DNA of 64,000 bases from Nostoc foliaceum FACHB-393 (GCF_014698505.1 NZ_JACJTD010000016.1:62001-126000), one strand, 5' to 3'. Counted from the stretch's first letter, positions 44,648 to 54,298 are shown. Notes: generated by a model not told the origin, from the letters alone. Program-made: numbers and translations.

Positions 44648-45862
44648 TTAAATTTCTGGATCGACTAAGCGGGTACTGGGACGTGCCTGATATAAATCCT
44701 GAACGACCTGCACAGCAGAAACTACAGCTACAAGACTGATGACTACAACAGGTAACAAACCTTGACCCAAAATAGCGATCGCTAGTAGTACTCCCGCACT
44801 CGCAAGTCGATATTGGGAACGAATTTGACAATAGCGTAGCACCCCATATATATGGAGAATACTGATAGATAGCGAGCATAATCCCACTGAACCACAAATT
44901 AACCATCGCAGGGAATCAGGTAGTGGTAGAGTTGGATTATTTAACAAAATTTGTTCTACACCAACTCCAGCTGCAACAATCCCAATTACTAGGGGTAAAT
45001 GAGTGTAAAGCCAGAGATTGACAACACCAATTCTTCCATGTGTCCGCGCTATCTCAATCGGTCTGCCACCCAGATTATCAAAATAGACCCACCACCAGCT
45101 AAAAGCAATAAGTAGACCAAACACGGCGGTAATCACGGTTAAAACATCCCATTTCTGCTGAGACATACCATCGACCACCGCGATGATTGCTTCGCCTAAG
45201 ACAATAATGGTAAATAGCCCAAAGCGTTCAGGTAAGTGGGATGCGTGGGGGAGTAACTTGATTTGGAACTTACTTCCGATTAAGGGTGTGACAAAGTCAA
45301 TAATCATTCCCAATGTCCAGAGTCCGAACCGCCAAGGAATTGGTATAGCTGCTGATATTAACCAGAAAAATGCTGCGATCGCAAAACCTATGGCATATTG
45401 AGTAGTCAAAGGACGTGCTGAAGGGATATGTATTCCAGCACGGACATACTCTATCACCAAGACAGCACGACCAAGAGCATAGGAAAGAGCAAAACCAGCA
45501 GAACTCTCAGTCAAACCGTGGTGGATATTGATAGCCATTGCTGCTGCTGTCAGCATTTGTAGACCAATTAATAGCCGATGTCCCACATCATCGCTATCAA
45601 AGCGGTTGGCATAAAGTGTGGTTCCAATCCATGACCACCAAACCGGTATAAATAGAACTACAAAGCCAAATAATCCTGATAGCGAAATATCTTCTTTGAG
45701 ATTGTGGGCGAGTTGAGAAACTGCAACCACAAATACCAAATCATAAAAAAGTTCTAGCCAGGTGGTGCGTCGTTCTTCTTCGATGTCTTCACCAACCCGT
45801 AATCTTGGTGGTTCGAGAAAATTCGTCATATTGGCAATTATTTCTAAAGTAAAGTGGATCAA
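44648..45862 (-). CDS. Low-temperature-requirement A (LtrA) family membrane protein
   Basis: A 404-residue, ~10-helix membrane protein. The LtrA signature is near the N-terminus (TTWLELFYDLVFVVAVSQLA) and again in the middle (HLPERFGLFTIIVLGEAIIA). The family is named from a Listeria mutant and its biochemical role is not settled. The frame opens at 45862, but the Met at 45829 (MTNFLEPPRLR) begins the conserved part and may be the real start. It runs toward the RHH gene. Confidence 0.85.
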   Translation of the reverse strand: MIHFTLEIIANMTNFLEPPRLRVGEDIEEERRTTWLELFYDLVFVVAVSQLAHNLKEDISLSGLFGFVVLFIPVWWSWIGTTLYANRFDSDDVGHRLLIGLQMLTAAAMAINIHHGLTESSAGFALSYALGRAVLVIEYVRAGIHIPSARPLTTQYAIGFAIAAFFWLISAAIPIPWRFGLWTLGMIIDFVTPLIGSKFQIKLLPHASHLPERFGLFTIIVLGEAIIAVVDGMSQQKWDVLTVITAVFGLLIAFSWWWVYFDNLGGRPIEIARTHGRIGVVNLWLYTHLPLVIGIVAAGVGVEQILLNNPTLPLPDSLRWLICGSVGLCSLSISILHIYGVLRYCQIRSQYRLASAGVLLAIAILGQGLLPVVVISLVAVVSAVQVVQDLYQARPSTRLVDPEI

Positions 45863-45921
45863 ATCAAATGCAAGATTTTCATCTTGTAATTAAGGGACTT
45901 CCAACAAAAAAATATTCCATA

Positions 45922-45949
45922 GTAGGGGCGCACAGTTGTGCGCCCCTAC
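45922..45949. repeat. 28-bp perfect palindrome (13-bp arms)
   Basis: GTAGGGGCGCACA and TGTGCGCCCCTAC flank a 2-base centre. It lies just upstream of the LtrA gene and belongs to the same dispersed family as 22114-22145. Confidence 0.8.
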
Positions 45950-46180
45950 AAATGTGCAAATAATTTGGGATAATTTATTTTCTGGAAGTACCTTAACGCA
46001 GCATGAGCAGCAGATTTCTGAAGCTATTATACTCAATACATGCTCTACTAATTTAACATTGGCTGAATCAAAAGTATTACAGACAACAATATTTCTGAAC
46101 CTTGGCTTTAGGGAAAAAACTTTTCGATCTATTGCATTATTATTCTTCCATCGAATTTTATTCATTAGACTTCTTGCATC

Positions 46181-46254
46181 AGACTTCTTGTATAAATAGT
46201 CAACAAAAGGGTGATAAGTAGTAAATGACATGTAAAAACTCACTTTTGCAAGAG
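46181..46254 (+). repeat. 74-bp dispersed repeat, plus-orientation copy
   Basis: Reads GACTTCTTGTATAAATAGTC, then AACAAAAGGGTGATAAGTAG and ends CTTTTGCAAGAG. An inverted copy with about six mismatches lies at 50820-50893, on the other side of the NB-ARC/WD40 gene. Confidence 0.75.
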
Positions 46255-46313
46255 ACTCCATCAGTTGCACTCACAACAAGCAATAAAAATTTCTTTTCCC
46301 TACTCCCCACTCC

Positions 46314-46341
46314 GTAGAGACGCGATTAATCGCGTCTCTAC
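46314..46341. repeat. 28-bp perfect palindrome
   Basis: GTAGAGACGCGATT followed exactly by its reverse complement, set among ACTCCCC/CTATTCCC tandem tracts. The surrounding stretch (CAAGAGACTCCAT, then CCCTATTTTGAAGGCAGG) recurs upstream of the multicopper oxidase gene at 54152-54228. Confidence 0.8.
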
Positions 46342-46405
46342 CCACTCCCTATTCCCTATTTTGAAGGCAGGTCTATTGTTTCAGATTACAACAGCCCCCT
46401 ACTCA

Positions 46406-46438
46406 TAAGATCGTCTTAAACTTTTTAAGATCGTCTTA
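46406..46438 (+). promoter_or_regulatory. Paired operator-like inverted repeats upstream of the NB-ARC/WD40 gene
   Basis: TAAGATCGTCTTA occurs at 46406 and 46426, exactly 20 bases apart, each copy having TAAGA/TCTTA arms. Two helical turns of spacing suits cooperative binding of a dimeric regulator. They lie ~200 bases before the start of the gene, whose own product has an N-terminal HTH; autoregulation is a guess. Confidence 0.45.
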
Positions 46439-46637
46439 AATTTTTTTTGTTTAAGTCCTTAGAGCCGCAAGTACTTTTTGTGATATATTTTTGATGTATT
46501 ATCCATAATTACGTGATTTTACAGCTCTTGTATTAAAGATATTCAGTTGTAGTGAAAAAGCAACTGAAAAATTGTAATTCCTAAAAAAAGCGCATTGAAA
46601 GTAAATGAATTAATCATATACCAAAGTCGTTAATTTG

Positions 46638-49600
46638 ATGGCTTCAAAGGTGGCTTTAATGAAACTTACAAAGCAGAAACGTAAACGTGGTCTTATTCTA
46701 ACTCTAGAAGGATTACAAAAACTTCAATCCGCTAAACTTACTGCCGAATTCAACGAAAATTATGGAAACAGGTATACCCTTGAAGATTTAAGTGAGCGGA
46801 TTGGAATAAACACTGCGACAATCTCCAAGGTGCTGTCTCGTGAAGACGGAGTTGACAAACGAACAATTGAGCTTTTCTTCCAAGCTTTTAATCTAAAATT
46901 GGATAAAGATTGTTATACAAATTCCGACCAATGTCACCACCAAGATTGGGGAGAAGCGACTAACGTTTCAAATTTTTATGGTCGAACAAAAGAAATAGCT
47001 ACATTAGAACAGTTGGTTGTTCAGGAGCGTTGCAAGTTAGTGGCAGTTTTAGGAATGGGAGGAATCGGTAAATCGGCTTTAGCTATTAAGGTGACGGAGC
47101 AGATTAAAGGTAATTTTGAGTGTATCATATGGCGATCGCTGCGGGAAGCTCCGCCCATCAAAAATATTTTAGCTAGCCTGATCCAGTTTTTATCCGATGA
47201 GCAAGAAACAGAAGCTTCTTTACCAGAAAATATAGGTGAGAGAATATCCCGACTGATTGATTATCTGCGGCAGCATCGCTGTCTTTTAATATTAGATAAT
47301 ATCGAGTCAATTCTGCAAAGTGGTAGTCGAGCCGGACTTTACCGAGAAGGATATGAAGGATATGGTGATCTGCTCAGACGAGTGGGAGAAGTAACTCACC
47401 AAAGCTGCTTGCTTTTAACAGGTAGAGAAAAACCGAAAGAAGTAGCAGCATTAGAAGGAGAAACGCTATGTGTACGTTCATTTCTTCTTGGTGGTTTGCA
47501 GGCGGTGGATGGGCAAGAAATTTTAAAAGTCAAGGGAGTTTTTGCTTCTGAGTCAGAATCTGGGCAACTGGTAGAGCGTTATGCAGGCAATCCTTTGGCT
47601 TTGAAGGTGGTTGCTACGACTATTCAAGATGTATTTTGTGGTGATACATCGAATTTTTTACAACAAGAAAGTATTGTTTTTGGTGATATTCATGAGCTTT
47701 TAGAGCAGCAGTTTACACGGTTGTCAAATTTAGAAAAGGATGCAATGTATTGGCTAGCAATTAATCGTGAGCCAGTTTCGCTATCAGAAATACGCGAAGA
47801 TATCGTATCACAAATACCGCCACAAAAATTGCTAGAATCTTTGGAGTCTTTGGTGAGGCGATCGCTCATCGAAAAAAGCGCAGGGCTATTCACGCTACAA
47901 CCTGTAGTGATGGAGTATGTGACTCAGCGATTGATAGATCAAGTTTGTGAAGAAATTGCCACTGAGAATATTGATTTGTTCAGGTGTCATGCCTTGATGA
48001 AGGCTACGGCCAAAGACTACGTGAGGGATATTCAAATTCGCCTGATTGTCCAACCAGTTATAGATGGGTTGCTTGGTATTTTTAGAAGCAAGAAAAATCT
48101 AAAATATCAGCTAACCCAAATCTTGGCAAATCTCCGACAAACATCACCCCTAGAACAAAGTTATACAGCAGGCAATGTCCTGAATCTGCTTTGCCATCTG
48201 GGGACTGACCTCAGCGGCTATAATTTTTCTGATCTGAGTATTTGGCAAGTAGACCTACGGTGTATGAAATTGCACGATGTCAATTTTCAAAACGCAAATT
48301 TTGAAAGGTCTGTTTTTGCTGAAACCTTCGGCGGTGTTATGTCGGTAGCCTTTAGCCCTGATGGCAAACTTTTGGCTTTAGCTGATACCAATGGTGACAT
48401 TCGCCTATACCAAGTTTCAGAGTGTAAACAACTATTAACCTGTAAGGGTCACACGAATTGGGTTTTGTCGCTTGCCTTTAGTCCTGATGGCAGAAGTTTT
48501 GCCAGCAGTAGTACTGACTATACTGTAAAGTTGTGGGATGTCAGTACTGGTGAATGCCTCAAAACTTTCCACGGACATAATCATGAGGTTTGGTCAGTTG
48601 TCTTTAGTCCGGACGGTAACACATTAGCTAGTGCTAGTGATGACCAAACGATAAAATTATGGAGTGTTCAAACTGGTGAACGCCTCAGAACTTTCCAGGG
48701 ACACACTAGTTGGGTATGCTCTATTGCCTTCAGTCTAGATGGGCAAATGCTGCTAAGTGGTAGTGATGATAACACAATAGGGGTGTGGGATCTCAGTACT
48801 GGTGAATGCCTCAAAACTTTCCACGGACATCATGACGGCATACGATCAGTTGCCGTCAGCCCTGATGGTCAGGTACTGGCAAGTGGCAGTGAAGACAAGA
48901 CGGTGAAGTTATGGGATATTAATACTGGTGAATGCCTCAAAACTTTCTACGGACATTCTAGTGAAGTATATTCAGTTGCCTTTAGTCCACAGGGCGATCT
49001 TCTGGCTAGTGGCAGTTTTGACCGGACAGTGAAGGTGTGGAGTGTTAGCACTAGTGAATGCCAATGCCTAAAAACTTTCCAGGGACATTCTAGTTGGGTA
49101 TTCTCTATTGCCTTTAGTCCACAGGGTGACCTCCTTGCTAGTGGCAGTTACGATCAAACGGCAAGGCTATGGAGCGTTTACACTGGTCAAAGCCTCAAAA
49201 CGCTTCAAGGATATACAGATCAGGTACTCTCAGTCGTCTTCAGTCCCGATGGGCAGACGCTTGCAAGTGGCAGCCATGACTCTTGTCTAAGGTTGTGGGA
49301 TGTCAGTACAGGTCAATGCCTGAAAACCTTCCGGGGACATCGTGCTGCCCTCCAGTCAGTAGTCTTCAGCCCAGATGGACAGACGCTTGCAAGTGGTAGT
49401 GAAGACCAAATACTCAGGCTATGGGATGTCAGTACAGGTCAATGCCTGAAAACCTTCCAAGGGCATCGTGCTACGATTCGGTCAGTCGCTTTTAGTCCTA
49501 ACGGTCAGATCCTGGCGAGTGGTAGTGAAGACCAAACACTCAGGCTATGGGATGTCAGTACAGGCCAATGGCTGAAAACATTGCAGGGACATAAAGCTCA

Positions 49601-50198
49601 GGTTTGGTCAGTAGACTTCAGTCCTCAAGGGCTGATTCTAGCCAGCGGTGGATTGGAGCAGACAGTCAAATTGTGGGATGTCAGCACTGGTGAGTGCATT
49701 AAGACCTTGGAGGGACATACCAGTTGGGTTTGGTCTGTTGCTTTTAGTCCGGATGGTGAACTGTTGGCGAGTACTAGCACAGACAAAACCTTAAGGTTAT
49801 GGAGTGTCAGCACTGGTGAATGCCTTAAAACCTTGCAAGTGGATACAGGATGGTTACTATCAATTACCTTTAGTCCAGACAGCCGAACAGTAGCGAGTAG
49901 TAGTCAAGATCAGACAGTCAAGTTGTGGGATGTTAGCACTGGTGAATGCGTTAAAACTTTGCAAGGACATGCGGGGGGTTGGCTCAGGTCAGTCGCCTTT
50001 TGTCCAGATAATCAAACTCTGGCTAGCGGCGGTGAAGATGAGACAATTAGACTTTGGAACTTAACAACAGGCGAGTGCTTAAAAATTCTGCAAACTGAGA
50101 AACCCTATGAGCGCATGAATATCATGGGAGTTACAGGTTTAACTACAGCAATTATTGCTACGCTGAAAGTTTTGGGGGCGGTTGTTGGTGAAAAATAG
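46638..50198 (+). CDS. STAND protein: HTH, NB-ARC ATPase and 14 WD40 repeats
   Basis: A ~1186-residue protein (numbering from TTG 46635; the ATG at 46638 is the likely start). Residues ~42-95 form an HTH-like domain (YTLEDLSERIGINTATISKV), the NB-ARC domain starts at ~115 with Walker A GMGGIGKS (140-147) and Walker B RCLLILDNIES, and a winged-helix part follows. A short pentapeptide-like link (DLSGYNFSDLSIWQVDL) leads to 14 WD40 units from ~575, enough for two seven-bladed propellers. Repeats 8-10 are nearly identical, as in fast-evolving sensors. STAND proteins act as signal-triggered switches and some are antiphage; no effector domain beyond the HTH is seen. Confidence 0.9.
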   Translation: MASKVALMKLTKQKRKRGLILTLEGLQKLQSAKLTAEFNENYGNRYTLEDLSERIGINTATISKVLSREDGVDKRTIELFFQAFNLKLDKDCYTNSDQCHHQDWGEATNVSNFYGRTKEIATLEQLVVQERCKLVAVLGMGGIGKSALAIKVTEQIKGNFECIIWRSLREAPPIKNILASLIQFLSDEQETEASLPENIGERISRLIDYLRQHRCLLILDNIESILQSGSRAGLYREGYEGYGDLLRRVGEVTHQSCLLLTGREKPKEVAALEGETLCVRSFLLGGLQAVDGQEILKVKGVFASESESGQLVERYAGNPLALKVVATTIQDVFCGDTSNFLQQESIVFGDIHELLEQQFTRLSNLEKDAMYWLAINREPVSLSEIREDIVSQIPPQKLLESLESLVRRSLIEKSAGLFTLQPVVMEYVTQRLIDQVCEEIATENIDLFRCHALMKATAKDYVRDIQIRLIVQPVIDGLLGIFRSKKNLKYQLTQILANLRQTSPLEQSYTAGNVLNLLCHLGTDLSGYNFSDLSIWQVDLRCMKLHDVNFQNANFERSVFAETFGGVMSVAFSPDGKLLALADTNGDIRLYQVSECKQLLTCKGHTNWVLSLAFSPDGRSFASSSTDYTVKLWDVSTGECLKTFHGHNHEVWSVVFSPDGNTLASASDDQTIKLWSVQTGERLRTFQGHTSWVCSIAFSLDGQMLLSGSDDNTIGVWDLSTGECLKTFHGHHDGIRSVAVSPDGQVLASGSEDKTVKLWDINTGECLKTFYGHSSEVYSVAFSPQGDLLASGSFDRTVKVWSVSTSECQCLKTFQGHSSWVFSIAFSPQGDLLASGSYDQTARLWSVYTGQSLKTLQGYTDQVLSVVFSPDGQTLASGSHDSCLRLWDVSTGQCLKTFRGHRAALQSVVFSPDGQTLASGSEDQILRLWDVSTGQCLKTFQGHRATIRSVAFSPNGQILASGSEDQTLRLWDVSTGQWLKTLQGHKAQVWSVDFSPQGLILASGGLEQTVKLWDVSTGECIKTLEGHTSWVWSVAFSPDGELLASTSTDKTLRLWSVSTGECLKTLQVDTGWLLSITFSPDSRTVASSSQDQTVKLWDVSTGECVKTLQGHAGGWLRSVAFCPDNQTLASGGEDETIRLWNLTTGECLKILQTEKPYERMNIMGVTGLTTAIIATLKVLGAVVGEK

Positions 50199-50269
50199 AC
50201 TATTTAGTAGTTTTATGAAACAAGTGCAAACTTGTCTAAAACATCAGGTTGATGAATAGAAGATTTTTT

Positions 50270-50360
50270 GGCATTGCATAAATGCGGGATGAATTGGCGG
50301 TTGAAACTATTGAAAATTAGTTCCAAATTGGACAAAATCATCCCATGATTCAGCAACGCC
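50270..50360. mobile_element. MITE (91 bp) with GGCATTGC ends
   Basis: The left 23 bases (GGCATTGCATAAATGCGGG then ATGA) and the right 23 bases (TCATCCCATGATTCAGCAAC then GCC) are imperfect inverted repeats. The end is related to those at 33035 and 53326-53528. No coding capacity; located in the 328-bp gap after the WD40 gene. Confidence 0.65.
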
Positions 50361-50526
50361 GATTTTTTCTGTCGAAGTAGAGTTAATCCCTGAGTGTCTA
50401 GCTTTTACGTGAGCCAGGGCTAAGCCGCTTTAAAGCTGCTTTGACTCTTAACTTCACAGGTACTAGACAATCAGGGCTATCGACAGTTGAATCTTAAGTC
50501 ATTAAATGCAGAATTATAGATAAATT

Positions 50527-50796
50527 CTACATCACACCAAATTCTGTGTCACTTGGCAATCCTTGCGCGAATTCAGTTGTCATGATACTTTCCAAATCGT
50601 CAAATTCGATGTTATTCAATATATAAAAACTAGTCTCAAGGTGTTTGCTGGTAACATCCAACCTCGAAGACTGCAACCCAATAGTTGCAGTTTTAATTCT
50701 ATTTGGAAACATCTGTGAAAAAACAGCCTCATTGCAAAAACCCAACACTAGCGATATTACAATCGAAAATCCAAAATCTAAAATCTGAGATAGCAT
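50527..50796 (-). CDS. Small hypothetical protein (89 aa)
   Basis: The ATG at 50796 has a strong ribosome site (AAGGAG). The start encodes a hydrophobic segment (LDFGFSIVISLVLGFC), possibly a signal peptide or anchor, followed by a polar region (LQSSRLDVTSKHLETSFYIL). The first codons overlap a GATTTTA-type tandem repeat, so the N-terminus may have been rewritten by repeat insertion. Family not recognised. Confidence 0.4.
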   Translation of the reverse strand: MLSQILDFGFSIVISLVLGFCNEAVFSQMFPNRIKTATIGLQSSRLDVTSKHLETSFYILNNIEFDDLESIMTTEFAQGLPSDTEFGVM

Positions 50797-50819
50797 CTTT
50801 ATTCTCCTTGTAGTTTAGA

Positions 50820-50893
50820 CCTCTTGCAAAAGACAGTTTTTACATGTCAGTTACTACTTATCACCCTTTTGTTGACCATTTATACAAGAAGTC
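50820..50893 (-). repeat. 74-bp dispersed repeat, inverted copy
   Basis: Reverse complement of the repeat at 46181-46254 with a few mismatches (CTCTTGCAAAAG and TACTACTTATCACCCTTTTG at its plus-strand left side). It lies upstream of the 89-aa gene. Confidence 0.75.
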
Positions 50894-51094
50894 TTTTGAA
50901 CAATACAGTTAAAGGTGTCTGAAAAAAGCCCTTCTTGCTTACGAGGTCATTTCTTTAGCTTTTGAAAATTAGTTCACACTCGTAGGGAAGTATTCACAGC
51001 GCTTTTCATATAGATGAAGTACAGCCCGCCCCAACCCTCTCCTTGGCAAGGGGAAGGTGCGCTCTGGGCGCGGGTGGGGTATTTTTGTACCTCA

Positions 51095-51943
51095 CTAAGT
51101 TGAAATCTGCTGTAACTCTAGTGGTTTCAATACATTCTGAAGTTCTTCATCTGATATGTAGTCTTCTTTGGGTGGAGTAAAGCGCAGCAACGCAGTTTCA
51201 TAAGAAGCTTTCGCTATACGGATAAGCTCTTTGCAAGTTAGATGTGCAACAACTTCAACTGTCTCCTCTACATGCTTCACTTCGGCACCAACACCGCTGT
51301 GTATGCGTAGCCAACGTGTGGCATGAGTACCTGGTGGCAACAAAGCTTGTACACTCTGGATGTACTCCTCCCCTTGAAATATCCCTAAGCGTTCGCTTGT
51401 ATAGAAAAACCCAACGCAATCAATTGGATCAGTCGTTTGCACACTTTGGATGAAGTAATTTATCAAAGTCTTTACAGTAGGAGGAACCAGCGCTTTTACG
51501 ACAGCTTCAGCGTCATATCCCATCGATTGAATATCAAGTAAGGCGAGTCGGTCGTGACCGGCTTCTTCTTTGGCTTTCTGTGCAGCCCACTGTGCTAAAT
51601 TCTGACGACCAGATGCAGCAAAGCGCCCAGCCGCTTCTTCCATCAGTCGTGTAGTATGACAGCTTGAATGGTATGCACCTGCAAGCCGCCATACCCAACG
51701 TATAGGGGTCAGTTTTGGTGGTCTGCGATCGCTCTTGACTGTATGCCAAGCATAGGCGATCGCTCTATCTAAAAGCTTCTGGGTTCTAGCTATGGTGTCT
51801 GCATGACTGATGTTTGAGGTGATGCGATCGCCACTTCCCACAAAACCACGTTGAGAGATTCTATTACCGTTGCTACTTTTTACCGCCAGATCCTCAAGCA
51901 GAATACAGCCCGATTCAGTATTAATTAAAAAGTCATTACGCAT
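51095..51943 (-). CDS. Haem-oxygenase-fold protein, possibly a diiron oxidase (HDO-like)
   Basis: A 282-residue all-helical protein. Candidate metal ligands appear in the expected spacing: KEEAGHDRLALLD (Glu127, His130), SERLGIFQGEEY (Glu193 region) and HSGVGAEVKHVEE (His215, Glu221, His224). This pattern resembles haem-oxygenase-like diiron oxidases/oxygenases, used in specialised metabolism. The first ~50 residues are polar and may be disordered. It is alone, with a 0.3-kb repeat-rich region before and a 2.3-kb repeat desert behind. Family call is tentative; substrate unknown. Confidence 0.6.
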   Translation of the reverse strand: MRNDFLINTESGCILLEDLAVKSSNGNRISQRGFVGSGDRITSNISHADTIARTQKLLDRAIAYAWHTVKSDRRPPKLTPIRWVWRLAGAYHSSCHTTRLMEEAAGRFAASGRQNLAQWAAQKAKEEAGHDRLALLDIQSMGYDAEAVVKALVPPTVKTLINYFIQSVQTTDPIDCVGFFYTSERLGIFQGEEYIQSVQALLPPGTHATRWLRIHSGVGAEVKHVEETVEVVAHLTCKELIRIAKASYETALLRFTPPKEDYISDEELQNVLKPLELQQIST

Positions 51944-53195
51944 GATTAGTTTCCTCTGTTGTGATTACTACAGATAGGATGAAAGAAAGTTATTCCCAGC
52001 AATAATCAAGTTGTTAGTAAATTATCTGAATAATCGCTCAAATCGACTTACAGCAAGCATTTTTGGTTAGTTTCAAACATTTGTATAACTGAAGCCAAAA
52101 CCGACCTATCCGATCAACTTTATGAGACCTACAAAGGAATGCAGGTTTCAAAGCCTCTCAGAAGTGTGGGATCCAGTCCGTTGACTATTTTCCGCCCGTT
52201 GTAACAACTAGCGTGAGAGTTTTGGAGAGGGAATTGTAATATACTTTGTGGCTTTTTAAACATACTCTAAAACAAATCTTGGTGAGGTAGTTTCTAAAAT
52301 TGTTGAAAAAGTACTTTAGCTGCTTTCTAAGGGTTTTAGCCCAAAAGTCCAAAAGTACTTTTTTAAAGTCTTTAGTCCAAAAGTTCTTTACTACTGACTA
52401 TGAGACTTTGATGGCTCTATTTTCCCTAGATACCTCCAAAATCGGGCGAATTTTAATTCTTGATAAGGATTTTGGTGTTGCTGAATTCATACTGTTAATC
52501 ACCAATACCCGAATTTTTATATCCGCAAGCACTAGCAATCATATCTGCAAGTAAGTCTAGAACACCAAACTTTATCTGCAATAGCAAGATAGAATATGTT
52601 CCAGCAATCAGCAAATTAATAGCTGAACTTCAGGACAGCTTTTCAACCTTCTTGGAGGTTATTTTAAAAGTGGTGACTGAGTTATCCAAAACTTTAGATT
52701 CTCCTAAATCCTCATATTAAAGGAGGACTTTGAGGAGATTATTCCCACCTTGAAAAAATTTTGTAGACTAAGCATAAGAGGTTTAACTACTAAAATTTTA
52801 ATTCAAGTTGATGTAAACTTTGTTTGTGATTTGTACTTTCTCACTTATTGATATTATCATAACTTTACAATTTCTGGAAGTAAGTTGTAAACATTTTATT
52901 TTTTTGCAACTTTAGCTACGTTATTGCGAAGCAAATCTATGCTGTTCAAGATATTGCAAAATAACAAATCTTCAACTGCAAAGTTAGTAAATCTCAAACA
53001 GACCTTGAATAATTAATGTTTTGTTAACGTTAATATAAGAATGTAATGACCTTTTTGAAGGGTAGAACTCACCATTTATAAGATAGAATAATACGATTCA
53101 TAATCTTTGATAAATAAACTGAAGTTTGTTGATACTGAGTCTTGCAGTCGTACAAGATTTTGTGAAATCAAGATCGATAACTTAAGGACTAACTT
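51944..53195. other. Long AT-rich intergenic region, no gene supported
   Basis: About 1.25 kb without a convincing gene. It has short direct repeats of CCAAAAGTYC (52340-52390) and poly-A/T tracts. A TTG-started frame at 52300-52554 lacks family resemblance and a ribosome site. Confidence 0.5.
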
Positions 53196-53215
53196 AAGAG
53201 GTTGTTTAAAGTCCA
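53196..53215. repeat. Solo MITE end (AGAGGTTGTTT)
   Basis: TTAAGAGGTTGTTTAAAG resembles the left end of the MITE at 38659, but no partner end is seen downstream; a remnant. Confidence 0.4.
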
Positions 53216-53325
53216 TCCAAAACAGAGGTGCTTGAAAGCCAGATTCAAAGCTGATTTCTTAGGATTGTATTCCCAAGAGAAAATCAATGACTCTTCAGGC
53301 TTTTGGAAAATTTTCCAGTATACTG

Positions 53326-53528
53326 GACGCTGCCGAATTGAAGTATGAAATTTCAAAATTCGATATCTCAAACTCTTACTCTCTGTGTTTCTGCGCGACG
53401 CTACTTGCTTGCGCAAAGGCGAGACGCTCTTGCTACCTTGCTTCCCCATAGGGGTAAAAGTTTCTTAACCTGCTCAAGGCAGTGGCTGCTCTGCATCAGA
53501 TAAATTTATACCCGAATTCAGCAACGCC
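53326..53528. mobile_element. MITE (~203 bp) with GGCGTTGCTGAATT-type ends
   Basis: Left GGACGCTGCCGAATTGAAG and right GAATTCAGCAACGCC are imperfect inverted ends. The inner part shares AACTCTTACTCT and the CTGCG-rich stretch with 33035-33205 and holds a small dispersed repeat (GCGAGACGCTCTTGCTACC) like that at 60190. Confidence 0.55.
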
Positions 53529-53794
53529 CTCTACTGAATCTGTTTTGTCAGCTTCATCCTGCCCTCCCAGAGTCCAGATGCAACGCCAAAATTCGCTACT
53601 AACTTGTGAAAATCTCTGCTAAGTTTTTCCCTAAAATCAGGATCTTATCTGGTCAAAAATTTTTTGAAAGTGAAAACTATATTCAAATCTAATTCACATC
53701 AGGTGCGAACTGAAAACGCCTTTTCTCCTTTAACAGGGCAAACGCATCTAAAATTAACAAAACTAAATCCACAAAAGTCCTTGTTTGTGTAGTG

Positions 53795-53981
53795 ACTTAC
53801 GCACTGTACAAATGAACCCTAATGTGTTTTAGGGTATTTGGTTGTTTCAAGCGCTTTGCATAACCCTAATTTCTTCGCATATTTATATTTGCGTAGGCGT
53901 AGCCCGTCTTAGATATCGCTGGATGCTAAAAATGGCTGAAATAACCAAATTGCCTATATTACTTATGTACAATGCGTAAAT
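53795..53981. mobile_element. MITE (~187 bp) with TTACGCAYTGTACA ends
   Basis: ACTTACGCACTGTACAAATG and the inverse of ACTTATGTACAATGCGTAAA form the ends; TTTGGTTGTTTCA / TGAAATAACCAAA form an inner pair. It includes the dispersed repeat GCGTAGGCGTAGCCCGTC. The ends resemble those of the IS701-type element at 6551. Confidence 0.6.
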
Positions 53982-54151
53982 TCTATGTGTGTTCAACGCA
54001 GAAATCAGATTTTTCGTTCATCTTATTTTTTAACCGTATATGGAAGCTAAAAAAATCATGTCATGTATTCTCAATTAGTAGTATTTATAGCGAAAAAATA
54101 GAACCTTATTGAGAAAATGGCATTTTTGAGGAATCCTACCTGATTCCTCAA

Positions 54152-54298
54152 GAGACTCCATGAGTTGTAATCACTTGGAGCAATGAAGATTTATTTTCCC
54201 TATTCCCTATTTTCAAGGCAGGATTTCAGATCAAACTCTGATCAAACAGGCTTTTCAGTCTCAGTATTTTTTCAAAAATCAAATCTGAGTCCTATATT
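54152..54298. repeat. Repeat block running up to the multicopper oxidase start codon
   Basis: The first part (CAAGAGACTCCATGAGTTG, then CCCTATTTTCAAGGCAGG) matches 46247-46370. The second (54245-54298: CAGGCTTTTCAGTCTCAGTA, then AAATCTGAGTCCTATATT) is the inverse of the arm at 21592-21640. The last repeat base abuts the ATG at 54299. Confidence 0.7.

Noticed and set aside
45890-46270. 126-codon minus-strand frame
   Set aside because: Runs through a perfect palindrome and a dispersed repeat; an accidental open frame.
46314-46341. Possible CRISPR repeat (28-bp palindrome)
   Set aside because: Occurs once, with no spaced copies.
48345-50110. Tandem DNA repeat array
   Set aside because: Explained by the 14 WD40 units of the STAND protein, each ~126 bp long.
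52300-52554. 84-codon frame in the repeat-rich region
   Set aside because: TTG start, short direct repeats and no homology that I can recognise.
53189-53449. 86-codon minus-strand frame
   Set aside because: Covers a solo MITE end and part of a second MITE; repeats, not a gene.
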